Of a stretch of DNA of 64,000 nt, positions 1 to 13,100 are shown piece by piece. Numbering within the stretch: the first letter of the stretch is position 1; each line of letters opens with the position of its first letter. The notes under the pieces are model-generated. The model did no database searches, was not told the DNA's origin, and worked only from the letters and a program-made list of their open reading frames with translations. This DNA is from Dasyornis broadbenti. Lineage: Eukaryota; Chordata; Aves; Passeriformes; Dasyornithidae. The stretch spans positions 2,548,180-2,612,179 of the forward strand of contig VZRN01005839.1 in assembly GCA_013397935.1 (NCBI GenBank), in the 5' to 3' direction. The position numbers and the translations under genes were made by a program.

Positions 1-1060
1 ATGAAAACATGACGATAAGTGGAAAAATGTGCACTATCAGAAAACTTTTCAAACAGAGTTCAGAAATGCTTTCAGATCTTACTTGTTCTCTACCTGATCT
101 CCTATCTTTAGTATTATTATTATCATCATTATTGTTGTCATTATCATTATCATTAATATATAAAGCCCTTCTGTAAGGTTTATTTTTAATTAAAAAACCC
201 ATAAATTAAAAAAACTAAACAAAAGCCAAAAAACTAACAAACAAAAAAGATTCCTCGTGTCTTTAGATTAGGGTTATCTTTTCATAGATTGTTACTACTG
301 GATTTCCTTTCAAACTCCATGATCTTTCCTCTGCAGTTACCATTTTTCAATGAAAGATGATCTGTTGCTGATGACAACAAAGTTAATTAGAATTCATTGC
401 ATTATTCTGAGAGATTTTTGGTGTTTAGGATAATTACTGAATGTAAAAATAAGTAAAAAAACAGTAATGCACCTCTTATGTAACACTGAAAGTCTCAGAA
501 AAATGTGCTGATAATTTTCTGTTGGGATGAATCCAAGAAAAACATGATTGTATTTTAGCAAGTAATATTTATGTGTCTGGTCTGATGAAATCGAAAAGTT
601 TCAGCTTGTGGTTACCCCTGTAATGTGTAGAAGCCTTGTTTACCTATGTGTCACATTTCCTCAAGTTTGTAATTAAAACAGCTTGCCGTAAAAAGTAAAA
701 CCAAGCTTGTTTACAATCTTATGAAGTTGAACAAACTGCACAAGAATAGCGTGTTTTTGTTAAATGAAGGTAATGACCCTTGGTAATTAATTATGTAATT
801 GGAAGGCAAAAGCAGAAGTGCAGTCACGGGATATGTTTTGAATAAGAGTTGCTTTAGCTCTTAGCTCATAAATATCCAGCAATGGATTTTCAGCAATGTT
901 AAACGTTTTTCATTGGCTAATTATGGTGCTTTTTGAATAGATTTTATGCTGTAGTGCTGACCATGTAACATTTGATACTTTAAGCTTTTTGAAACATGGA
1001 ATATTTTTCAGTTGTTTTGTGCTGCAATTGGCTATAATTTGTTGGTTTTGTCTCCTGTAG
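1..1060 (+). other. SYNE1: Intron of SYNE1 upstream of the first visible exon
   Basis: This AT-rich stretch lies before the first recognisable exon. It holds a short ATT/ATC simple repeat near 110-153 and ends in a pyrimidine-rich tract plus TAG acceptor before 1061. I see no other exon or repeat in it. Confidence 0.7.
110..153. repeat. ATT/ATC-rich simple repeat
   Basis: Interrupted trinucleotide repeat (att)n passing into (atc/att)n. It is intronic and probably polymorphic. Confidence 0.75.
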
Positions 1061-1162
1061 AATGATCTGAAGCTCATGTTTACATCGGTGGCCGATAACA
1101 AATACTCACTTCTACAGAAATTAGCAGAGGCAGCTGACAGACCAGAAACAGAACAAATGCAG
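1061..1162 (+). CDS. SYNE1: SYNE1 window exon 1 (spectrin-repeat region)
   Basis: 102 bp, 34 codons, phase 0 at both ends, flanked by a ctcctgtag acceptor and an ATGCAG/gtatta donor. It encodes NDLKLMFTSVADNKYSLLQK and continues to ETEQMQ, a charged amphipathic helix of a spectrin repeat. The following intron (1,741 bp) is AT-rich with no recognised element. Assignment to SYNE1 rests on frame continuity with the clearly recognisable exons downstream. Confidence 0.88.
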
Positions 1163-4100
1163 GTATTACCACCTATCTGTCACTTGGGGAGAGGGGAAGA
1201 GGTAAAGTTTCTATCCACAGTATAATGGATTCTAGAGAACAGTTGCTTTTAATGGAAGAACATACATATTTACACGAAGTGTAGGAAAATGAGTATGTCT
1301 AAGGGTGTACTGCACATGTTTATAAGTAAATAAAACAAAAAGACACAACAACAAAAAAACCCTATCAAAACTGTCTTTCCTATCTCCCCAGCTGACCTGG
1401 TACCTAGTTATGCTTATACTGGGCAATATCTGAACAAAAAAAGAAAACTTCAATAAACAAAAAAAGTCCAGAGTTTTGCTAAATTGTTTGACTATTAAAC
1501 TTTATTAAGAACAGAAGGCACTTTCTTGCTCACTGGTTTATAGTAATATATTGAATACTACTCAATTTAAGGCAATAATTAGCTTTTCTTTATCAGGAAT
1601 GGCCTGATGAATAATTAATTATTTATATGAAAAGTATATATCCTGTTTTCCTGTTTCTGTTTTACCAGTGAGAAAAATGAATGACATATGCTAAGGGCCA
1701 CTTTTTAAAAATATTGCCTGTTACTGATGCTTGGTGCCAGCAGGTGACTGAATGGAAGAAACTTACTCTTCAGCTAAACAGAAATACTGGACCTCATACA
1801 CCTGACATTTAAATTTTAAAGGAGCTTATGTCTCCTGTATGACAAAGAGAGGTCACACTGTGTCTTTCTTTTCCAACTTTTGTGATGCCAAACATTGGCA
1901 ACAATTTATTTCCTGTATGATTAATTTAACTACCGACTAGGAAAACATTGTGGTAACAAAAGCAAGTGAAATTATTTGTTTCCAGAAATCTCCTTTGGCT
2001 GATAAAACATTCTAGTTTAAAAGCCCTGCTGTTTGTTCAATATGTGATTAGGAAAGTAGAAGTAAGACCCTTAATCAGCCAGGTGACTTTAGTTGCATGA
2101 AGTGGAAGTTTCCTGACTGTATTGTGCAAACTCCATGTTACTGGAAGGAAGGAGTTCTGACTCACATGTAGAGTTTAAGAATATTTGGATAGGCAGCTTC
2201 AAAGAAAGGGCCTCAACAAAGGACTTTAAGCACAGGAATCTAGCTCGTACTTTTAACTTTGTTATAATCTGCATGCGTTCCTTCAGCAGAGACCTAGAAA
2301 AGCTTGTAGCTTCCATTGAAAAAACACCACCTGCATACACTTGCGAATACTAATCTGTGTTCTTAAGCTGTAGTTTTCCAAATGTGAAAGGGTAGCTACA
2401 AGTCTTTTTCCTTGACAGTAAATTTGGCCCCATCCCAGTCCTGAACAGAAGCTATGCACAGCTCTTTGCTTTCATACGTGGGTTCTGCTGTGATGGTTGT
2501 TTGCTTCATGCTCAGAGATGAAAGGAATGACTGTTAATAAAAAGAATTCTTTCAAAGACATTGTTACATCAGAAAAAAAAAAAATCATTTGAGGCCTCTA
2601 CTATATGATTAAAAGCATGGAAATTTGCAGCAATGTTAGCTATAAAACATACTAGGCATAGTGCTTTATATGATACTAAAACAGCTTATTATTATGAAAA
2701 AAAATAATGATACGCTTATTTAACTTCGAGAAAAAAACTGGGCTCTCCCAAATTTAATTAATCTATTTCCTTTATAGTATCCTTTAAAATTTCAGCACAT
2801 TGAAGGTCTGGTTAGTACTGCAGGCAGAAAAGAATATGATCATAGGCCAGCTATATTACCATTATTAAAACCTCAAACTAAGCAAAGTTATATTCATATA
2901 CAGGTCATACTGCAGGCAGAAGAAGGTTTAAAGGAGCTAGATGCTGGAATCAATGAATTAAAGAAGCGTATAGACAAGCTACAAATTGACCAACCTTCTG
3001 TACAAGAATTGTCTAAGATCCAGGTATGGTTCATTATTTCCATCCTAGACCTGTCCGTCCTATCACCTGTGTAACTTGTGTTATCAAAGGAATGCGTCTT
3101 TTTATTGTTCGTAAGGCAGTTTAGGAAAAGAAATTTAAAAGCATTTTAGTGTGTATGAAAGATTATGTTCTCCCTGACTCACCTCGTTTTTCTATTTTTG
3201 CCTCTTCAGTTTTCCCAACATTTCTATTATTAGCAGTATTAATTGTAATAATCTACAGAACCGTGTGTTCTGTCAGCTCTCATCCATTCCCTTTTCAAAC
3301 AGATGAAGTTAAGGGTAAATCTGTCTGCTGAAGGTTCATCCCTGTTCTCACCAGTGTCTCATGATCTGCAGTTTAGTAAAAGAAAGGAAATGGGTAAAGG
3401 AGGATAGAGAGTGAAGTGAGATCTGAAACTGGAAATGTTCTGCTTTTGTTAGAACCCCTCTCATGTCCCTACATGGGGGCAATTGATCCACAACTTCTAT
3501 AAATCTGTTGAAACTACTTCCTGAGAAGTTAGGTGCTGATGCAGGGGAGTGCTTGAGGAAATATCAAGGGGAAGGTTTATGACTGAATGTAACCATTTGC
3601 AATGACATAATAATAAATTGGAAGCAAATAAAACAGCTGAAACTGGACCATAAACTTATTATGCCAACAAGACAGTGATACCAATTAAAAATGAGTGACT
3701 AAGAAGTGAATCACTAAGAAATGTGGTTTTGCCCAGTTCTTTATCCTTTTGGTCGTAGCACCTCCTGCTGGTTTGTTTTGGGGTTTCGGGGTTTTTGTTG
3801 GCTCTCAAATTATGTGCCCCCCCCTCCCCATTTAAGTTTTTAGGAAAGCCTTCCTTTTGCTTTTTGTGATAGTTGTGCTTTTCAGAATTTTCTGTTTAAG
3901 GCAAGGAGACCAGCTGCAGTCTGAAGGTGGGCGCTTTGTTGTAGCACTGGTTGATCATATAGGTTATTTTGGTTGTTGGAATGTCTTGTTTAGATCAAAA
4001 GTATGGACTTGGTTTGGTTTTTACAGTAAGTTGTATGTATCTTTCTTGCTACTGGTAAGATAGTGGAGCAGGAGAAGGAAACAAACCTGACTTTGAGATG

Positions 4101-7100
4101 CCAATAGTCTGTATCTATGCTGGAGTCCATCCAGTCCTCTGCATTATAAAATATAAAATGTAAACAGCATCTGCATTGCATAGTAGTCACTGGTTTTTGA
4201 TGCATTAAGACTAATCACCCAACTTCTTTGCCACTTACATTAAGCCTTTGGAATTCTGCTATTTTTTTTTCCCCAAATGCATGTATTTTAAAGAGTTGCA
4301 GGTCTTACTTATTTTTTATGTCTTTAAATGGTGACTTGTTAATTTATCACTGAAGTCAATATATCTGCAGACTCTTTTTGAGCTGGAAATAAATGTTGTT
4401 CTGCTAGTATTCACAGAGAGTACAGGGACAGTGAGATTGTTTCTACGCAGACATGTAAGGTGTGAAATAAGAATCCCCATTGCTGCCCTTTGCCCCCTAG
4501 GATAAGTATGATGAGCTGCTGATGATCATTGGATCCAGGCGGAGTGATCTGAATCAGAATATGGCTCTTAAGAGGCAGTATGAGAGGGCTTTGCAGGACC
4601 TGGCTGATCTGGTAGAAACAGGCCAGGAAAAGATGGCTGGTGACCAGAAAATGATCGTTTCTTCTAAAGAAGAGGTTCGATCACTGCTTGAAAAACATAA
4701 GGTAAGAAACTGGGACATATTTCAGGGCTAGTAATGAGTGTGAGCTTGTTGTCGTGGTTTAGCCCCAGTGGGAAGCTAAGTACCACACAGCTACTTTCTC
4801 ACGTACTGCTCTTTCCTCAGGGAGAAAGAGAATTGGAAAGAAAAGGTAAGCCTTGTGGGTTGAGAAATGAATACTAATACTAATAGCACTACTCCTACTA
4901 ATAATAATAACTGAAATAGTAAATATAATTGTAATGGAAAGGAGAGAGAGAAACACAAGAGAAATAAATAAGTGATATACAATATAGTTGTTCACCACCT
5001 CCTGACCAATAGCCAGCCTGTCGCCAAGAAGAAATCAGCAGCTTCCAGACTCTTCCCAGTTTATATACTGAACACGATGCTCAATAGTGTGGAATATCCC
5101 TTTGGCCAGTTCAGGTCAGCTGTCCTGGCCGTGCTCCCTCCCAGCTCTTCGCACACCTCCTCACTGGCAGAGCAAGGGAAACTGAGAAGTCCTTTACTTG
5201 GGGCAGGGACTACTCAACAGCAACCCCAAACATCAGTGTGTCATCAACATTATTCCCACAGTAAAGCCAAAATGTATTGTACCAGCTACTAAGAAGAAAA
5301 TGAACTCTATCCCAGCTGAAACCAGGACACCTGTGAAAAGCGAATCGCTAACCTTCTGTTCCTAGAGATTCAGGAGCTTTTTGGAAGGATGGGCCAGACT
5401 TTATTTTAAATTGGAGCCAATGAACTATTCTGATAGACTGAGTTTCAAAGGCTTTGTTGAAGGTGAACCCAGGAAGATTGTATTTTCTTCCTTATTCTAA
5501 TAACAAGTTCCTAGTATTGTCCTGTCATGCTACATAGCAATGTCATCCACCACTCCTTTTATTTTCAACAGAAATTTACATTTGATAATAGCACCCACAA
5601 ATATAACAAGGATTTTCCACATTTTCATTAGGCAGAAATTTTTGACGATGTTTATCTGATATAAGCTATTTTTGTTTGTTGAATGAGGGTCAGGATGGAA
5701 TTTGCATGGAAAGAATGATTCATTTCTTTCTTTGGATAGACCATTGTCCTCTTTAAAATGTGTGTTGGACTTCATGGAATGTTGTGAAGTGAAAAGTTTA
5801 CCTAATTCTATGTCTGTAGATACTTAATTGTACTGCTTATGTCTTAAAATGTTGGTTTAGTGGTATTGAATTGAGTAACAGTTGCATTTCCTCTTTTCTA
5901 TTCTCCCTCTACCTTCTCCCTCACATCCAAATTTTTCAGGAATATTTTCAGGGGTTGGAGTCTCACATGATCCTGACAGAAACACTTTTCAGAAAGATGA
6001 CTAGTTTTGCCCCCTTGAAGGAAACTCAGTCACATTCAGAGATAATGAGACAAGCTTCAGCTATATTAAAGCTTGCTCATAAACGAGGTGTGGAGCTGGA
6101 ATACATTCTAGAGGTGAGAATTTCTGTGGTCTTTTCTGTACTTTCATTGTGATCAACTACTAGGATATTCTATAATGTTGGTTTCCTGTGCTTGCACAGA
6201 ATTGATGGTCATAAGTCCCTTTTGTCATACACATAAAGCACTGATAGACTGCATACAATCTTTTCTATTTAACTCTTGTCACCTTCAGGTGGCACAAGTT
6301 GTGTTTTTCTGAGTCTAAAGACCTGCTTATCTTTAGCTGGTTATGGGAGCATTACAGTTTTATCCATGTGTTCTAACCAAAAGTTGGGCTTGGCACAGAG
6401 ATGGTGTCTTTTTACAGGTTTGCTGGACATTTTATTCTGTTAGTTCTGTTCTTTCACAAGGATGCAGCTCTAGGATTTCAGCTCATAAAAGCAAGTAATA
6501 AAAATGTTAGATACCTAGATTCACCATATACATGGATAATTTCTGCTTGTAGACCTGGATGCATCTGGATGAAGATTACCAAGAACTCACCAGACAACTG
6601 GAATCTGTTGAAGGAAACATTCCCACTGTTGGTTTGGTGGAAGAGACAGAGGACAGGCTTACAGACCGGATTACACTTTTTCAGGTTGGTGCTTTGTAGA
6701 CATTCTCTGCAGGATAGAAGGGTAAAAGGGATCTCTGACAATCATCTAGTCCGGCCTCCCGCATGAATCACTGCAGTTGTCGTGGGCTGGATCAGCAACA
6801 GCTTTGAAAACCTCTAAAGATAGAAATCCCATAGCTGACCAGGGGACCAACTGCAGTCCTGCACCACCACCTACTAAAATTTTTCTATAATGCCCAATCT
6901 GTAACTTCAGCTTTCAGCTTGTCACCATTGTACTTTTTATATTGTGTGGCACTACTGAGGAGTATTTACCTCTATCACCTTTTTAATTCTACCCCAAACA
7001 GCTGTAGGCCTTTTTTAGACTGGCCCTTAGCCTCCTGTTTTTCAGTCTAAAGCAAGCACACTTCCTTCAGGCTCTTCGTAAAGGACATGTGCTCTAGGTC

Positions 7101-10100
7101 CCTAAACAACTTACAGAAAGTTCTATACCAGACCCTGACTACTTCCTTCTTCCTCAACTCAGTGAGAGATGAGGTCAGAGCACAATCAGATCGAGCAGAT
7201 GTGGCCTCGTCAGCACCATCTAGATGAGGATAATAAAATAACTTCATTTGGTTGTTCACAGTCCTAATATAGACCAATGCTGTGGCTTGCCCTATGAGAT
7301 TTAACCTTGCCAGGTTAAATACACTGCCAGTTTCCTTCCTGACCTGTACTGAGAAACACGGCTAGTCAGCCCAAGGTGCAGAAGTTGCACTTCTTGAGCC
7401 TTCCAAGATTTCTGCTGTCTCCAACCTCAAGTTTAGTTAAGTGTCTCTGGAATAAATCTTCCATTTTTTGTCCCAACCACTCTCTCTACATTAGTGTCAT
7501 CCATAAATTTACTGAGGGAATGCTGTCTGCCATGATCCATGCCATTAATAGGATGAAAATATTTGGGATAAAATATCAACAGTCTCTGGAGTAATCTGCC
7601 CATTGCAATCTGCGAGCCAGGCGTCAAGCCTTTGTTCATTAGTGTTGAGACTGGTAATGCAGCTCATTTTCAACCCACTAAACAGCCCATTTATCCAGCC
7701 CGAACACCCTCTGCTGCTAGAGTAGGGTCATGTGGGAGATGGTGTCAAAGGCTATATTGAGGTCAGTCTGATCCAGAGAGACAATAATTTTGTAATAAAA
7801 GGCTGTTAGTGAATTCAAGCAGAATATTCCTGATTAGCGCTTCGTCCTTTATGTCCTCGAAAATGGAATCCAGGAGGATGTGCTCCATGATCTTTTCAGA
7901 GAGCAAGGTGTGGCTGAACAGCCTGTGGTTCCCCAAATTGCCTTCCTCCTCAGATTCAACAAGTGGTTTAAATATAGGTTTTCTACCACATCCTGTTTTT
8001 TTGGTCTAGTGTTTTGTCTTTGTCTCCTTGTACTAGAAACTTTAGATGGAGGTTTTTTGCTTTCTTGTTTTGTTTTACAGAAAAATGCCTGTCAAATTTT
8101 TCTTGAAAATTGACTTTGTGTTGTTATCTATTTTGTTACTTTCCCAGACAGCTTTCTGCTTTTCCAGTGGTATGAGGACAACTTAAGCAATCTGTTGTGT
8201 GTGGGGGTTATTTTGGTTTTGTTTAATGCTAGACATTGTTTGTGTTGGTCCTGACCCTAAATTAGTTTTCTTCTTTTGTTTTTCTTTTCTGTGACATAAA
8301 TTAGGTTGTTCAAATCCAGATTCTTGTATTGTTATGTCATAAATTTTATTAATTGGCCCCATTTGGGTTAAAAATCCACCATAATAAATGTATGACTATC
8401 TTAGAATTTTTTTAAGCTACTGTCCAGGAATGTTTTTGTATATATGTTTTATGTAGGTACACACACAGACTCACACATATATTATTTTTTTTAAATCTGT
8501 TAGAGCTCTCTTTTTGTGAAATAGGAAATAAGGGCGATAGAAAGTTCATGTACTCACTATAAGACTGGTAGTTTTGTAGCTTTTATATTCAGATTACTTT
8601 CATCAGAACTGAATAATGGAAATGTGTCTACAGACCAATGTACAGATGATTTTAAAATCCATATAATTCATGCAATGATAGTGGAATTTGACAGGCATAT
8701 TTGCCCACATGTAAAAATTCTTTACCCGTCCACAAGTCACCATTTAAATTAAATCTCTCTCAGTTCCAGGTTCATTCTGGATAATAGTATTAACAGCCTT
8801 TCCTTTTTCATTACTTTTTTAGCTTTCTTGTGCAATAAGAATTCGTCTCTGTGTTCAGGGATTTGGATGGCTGGGGTGATCTTCTGTTTTGTAGCCATGA
8901 AGAGCAGGAGGATAGATCAGTAAAAGAGTGAAACGTGCAGAGAGCTGAAGATAGGCATTGAAAGGGCTGAAGAGGGAGCCACTGTTTATAATTTGGTATT
9001 GGACATCTTTAACTTTCATTGCAGTAGATGATAGGGTTTCAGCAGATGGTAAACTAAGTTCTGGTATTTTAGTCAATTTCTATCAGAAATGCTGTTGCCC
9101 TACAAATATTCTTTTCAAGGATAGAATAGCACATGAAGGAGGAGTTCATCATAAGGAGGTACCAATAGACATATTGACATGATTGGTTTTGTGGCAGCAT
9201 GTTCAGATTTTGAGCAGGTTGTCTTCATGATAGTTCTGAAGCAGTTCTAGAGCTGGAGCTGAGGTAAAAAATGTGATGTGCTATGGTGACATTGGATATG
9301 CTACAAAATACAATAAAAGGAAACTAAATGTTGAGAAAGTGTGGAAGCAGAGACCTACAGGTATCTAACCGTCTCCTCTGTCATTACAGCATCTGAGATC
9401 TAATCTGACTGAATATCAGCCTAAATTGTACCAAGTGCTAGATGATGGAAAGAGGCTCATTTTTTCTGTTAGCTGCTCAGAACTTGAAGGTCAGCTGAAC
9501 CAACTAGGAGAGCGCTGGTTAAATAACACCAGCAAAGTTACCAAGGAGCTTCACAGGCTGGAGACAATACTGAAGCACTGGACAAGGTAATGCTGATGTA
9601 ATGAGCAATTTAAAGTTCTTCACCTGTGCTGGTCAGGTCAAAGCCATTCTGAACCTATGTGATTCAACATTTAAAAGAAGGAGCTTTGAGATGTATGTCA
9701 TAGTTTGACTGCGTTTCTCTTCCATAGAAGTGCTGTTGTACTCTCTCATTTGTAATAAAACATGCAGCAGGTAAGAGCTGGTGTGATTAAGTCAGAAAAT
9801 ACCTTCTTTAAATGACTAATTTAGAAGACCTGTGTGCATACAGGTTGATAAGAAAAGTTGTGTGCTTTGGTGGGTAATGTGAGTAGCCTCAGCATGTTTT
9901 AGTGGATACATTGCAACTTCTGGGTTCTTGTGGATCTGTGTCATTGCATATATGGAAGGGAGCTTTCACTGCCTTACAAATGTTCATATGCTACTCTTGA
10001 AATTAATTGTCTAGTTGGTATAAAAGCTTTGTCTATGAATCCCTGGCTTATGTGTGGACACTCTTACTCTGTTACCTCATTAGTTGCTTGGCATGTGAAA

Positions 10101-13100
10101 TGATATAGAGGTGGTTTCTGAAAAAAAACTAGGTTTTTGCTCTGAGGTACTTTGTGGTAAAGCTTTAGGAAGACTCAGCCTTCTAATGGAAATGGAAAGT
10201 CTGTTTATGTGTGTTGGGTGGGGTTACAGCTTGTCCAGAGAAGTTTCTGGCCTATTTCCTGTCCTTCATTAAACTTAGTTTTTCCCAAAGGCAAAATGAA
10301 GGCACTGTTAAAAATTTTGAGCATAATGCCTGAAGTAGGAGCTTCCTGATACCATGCCTGTCTGAAAAATTAAGTTTTTCTGAAATTTGATAAAGGAAAG
10401 AAAAAAACTCTATTTTTATTTCAAATCTGGCATTCAGTATCTTCCTTTAGCACATGGGGGAGAGAATGGTAAGTTGGAGGCAAGAAGTGTTGATGACTGT
10501 TTTAGTCTTCTTTAAACATCTTCACAGGTATCAGAGTGAATCAAATGAATTGACACAGTGGTTACAATCTGCAAAGGAGCGACTTGAGTTTTGGAGCCAG
10601 CAGTCTTTGACAGTTCCTCAGGAGCTAGAAACAGTCCGAGACCACCTAAACTCCTTTTTGGTAAGTCATTCATGGACATGGGACATCTATTTCTCTCCAA
10701 TTACAAATAAATAGTTGATTAATCAGATGGTTATACTTCTTCCCATGATTGATGAGTATGTGGGTAAGCTGTCCTTCAAAATACTGGTGTGTACATTAAG
10801 CACTTCTTTGCTATATGTGACGATTGTAAATCTTGAGGATTCTGAAAACACAGAATGGTTTTATGACTGAATATGATGTTTGTTTTAACTTAGCCTGAAG
10901 TATAGCGAATGAATACTAATAGAGAGTACATATTTTAAAGGGAAAGGAGGATATTCTTAGCTTTCTGATGTAAAACTCTTAAGTAAAATAAAAAAGTACT
11001 GCAGTATTTCCACAAAAAATGGTTCTGCTTACAGGAGTTTTCAAAAGAAGTGGATGCTAAATCATCACAGAAATCTTCTGTCCTGAGTACTGGGAACCAG
11101 CTCCTCAGGCTTAAGAAAGTAGATACAGCTGCACTGCGTGCGGGTTTGTCCCACATTGAAACTCAGTGGACAGAGCTGCTCACACAAATCCCAGCGGTAC
11201 AAGAGAAGTTGCACCAGGTAAGAAAGCCAGCAATGGCCTTTGATATTCCAGAAAACTCAGACTGTACTGTTGCCACCGCCTAGTTGGCAAACTCCCTTCT
11301 CAATTTATCCATGTGAGGAAAGATAGGAAAAGAGTTATTCCTGTTTTATTGTGGAAAAGCTTACACTTAGTTTCAAATCCTGCCTGTCTAATACCTATCA
11401 TCGTTAGTTTCGGACTTCCATGGCTACATTTGTTAGATTTTAACCAAAGAACAGATGAGGGTTTTTTCAACACATTGGTGGGAAAAAGGGAATTCACATA
11501 CTTGTGCCCTGTCAGGCTTGGACAGTGGTTTTGTTCAAATTGAATAGGTTATGTTCAAGCTTGAAAGAAAAATAGATCTAAAAACATCCTTGATTATTGC
11601 TAGTATGTGTAGGCACAGGCTTTCAGTTGTATAGTTTTGGGGTTTTAATAGTATAATACTGAACTTACAGAATTATACTGGTTGAAAAGTTGGCTTAATA
11701 TTTCATTGCTAGGAGGTTATCAGTGTAAGCTGTTGCTTCAGTTAGAATGCTCTCAGAGTTAGTAATAACATTGTAATTTAGGGAGAGAGAGGAAGGGTCA
11801 CAAATCTTAACTGACTCTGTGATAGTAAACAAAGCAATGTCATTCAGTAGTTCTCTGAATTGTCTTGTAATGCAAAATATGTATGTCTACCTAAAAATGT
11901 CATAGAACACATTCTTGAGTAACTAAATGCAGGCAAGCAGTACTCTATCAAATACTGAAACTGTGTTAATGCAAAGGAATTCTTCCCCATTGTCTTCACA
12001 ACATGAGTTCTAAGTTTGTTATCTCTACAGCTCCAGATGGACAAAATTCCTTCTCGCCATGCCATCACTGAAGTTATGAGCTGGATTTCACTGATGGAAA
12101 ATGTAATTCAGCAGGATGAAGAAAATATAAAAAATGTAGTAGGACAGAAAGCAATTCAGAATTACGTCCAGAAGTACAAGGTACTGAGTTGCAATATTAT
12201 TATTTTCCTTTGGAATTATCCCCATTATTATGGCAATTAACTATACAGACATATGTAAAATGTAAGTGATTTAGGGGAAAAAGAAAAAAAATGCCAACTT
12301 TGTGGAGTGGTTGGAATTGTACACAAGTTAGAATTGGGCAATATTTGATACTGTGGAAAAGAAGCCAGAATTACTTCTACTCTGCTGTTTACTTGTGGCA
12401 GGAATATGTTTTTTAATATGCTTACCTTAATTTCCAGGAAAATCCAAAGCAATATGCACATTATAAACCTTACTAGATCTGTCAGAGTGGATGCAGCACA
12501 CCAGGCAGGGTCTTGCAAGAGCAGAGCAAAGGGGCAGAATCACCTCCCTCTTGACTGCTGGCCACTCCTGATGCAGCCCACGATGCAGTTCACCGTCTGG
12601 GCTGTGAGCACATGCTGTTGGCTCATGTCCAGCTTTTCATCCATGAGAACACCCAAATTCTTTTCTGCAGGGCTCCTCTCAATGAGTTCATCTCCCCAGC
12701 CCAGGTGCAGCACCTTGCACTTGGACTTGTTGAACTTCATGATATTCTTGTGGGCCTAGTTCCCAAGTTTGTTTAGGTTCCCATGGAAGGCATCCCATTC
12801 TTTTGTTGTGTCAACTGCACTGCTCAGCTTCACGTCTTCAGACTTGCTGAGGATAGACTTGATCTCACTGTGTCATTGATAAAGATGTTAAAGAGCACTG
12901 ATCCCAGAACAGAGCCCTGAGGGATACCACTCATCATTTGTCTCCACCTGGACACAGAGCCATTGACCACAACCCTCTGGCTGCATCTATCTGGCCAAAT
13001 CCTTATCCACAGAGCAGTCCACCCTTCAAACCTATGTCAGTCTAATTTGGAGATCAGGATGTCATGTGGGACTGTGTCAAAAGCCTTACAGAACTCTAGG

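Noticed and set aside
4759..5292. Open frames of 63-106 codons on both strands near 5 kb
   Set aside because: They fall within the solo LTR and are not retroviral or host proteins.
6401..6552. In-frame extension upstream of exon 5 in an open frame starting 6401
   Set aside because: That frame is not the SYNE1 frame, and the acceptor at 6551-6552 with human-like sequence from TWMHLDED fixes the exon start.
12540..12740. Minus-strand frame with reverse-transcriptase-like tail (KCKVLHLGWGDELIERSPAE)
   Set aside because: A real CR1 ORF2 relic, but truncated and frame-broken; listed as a mobile element, not a gene.
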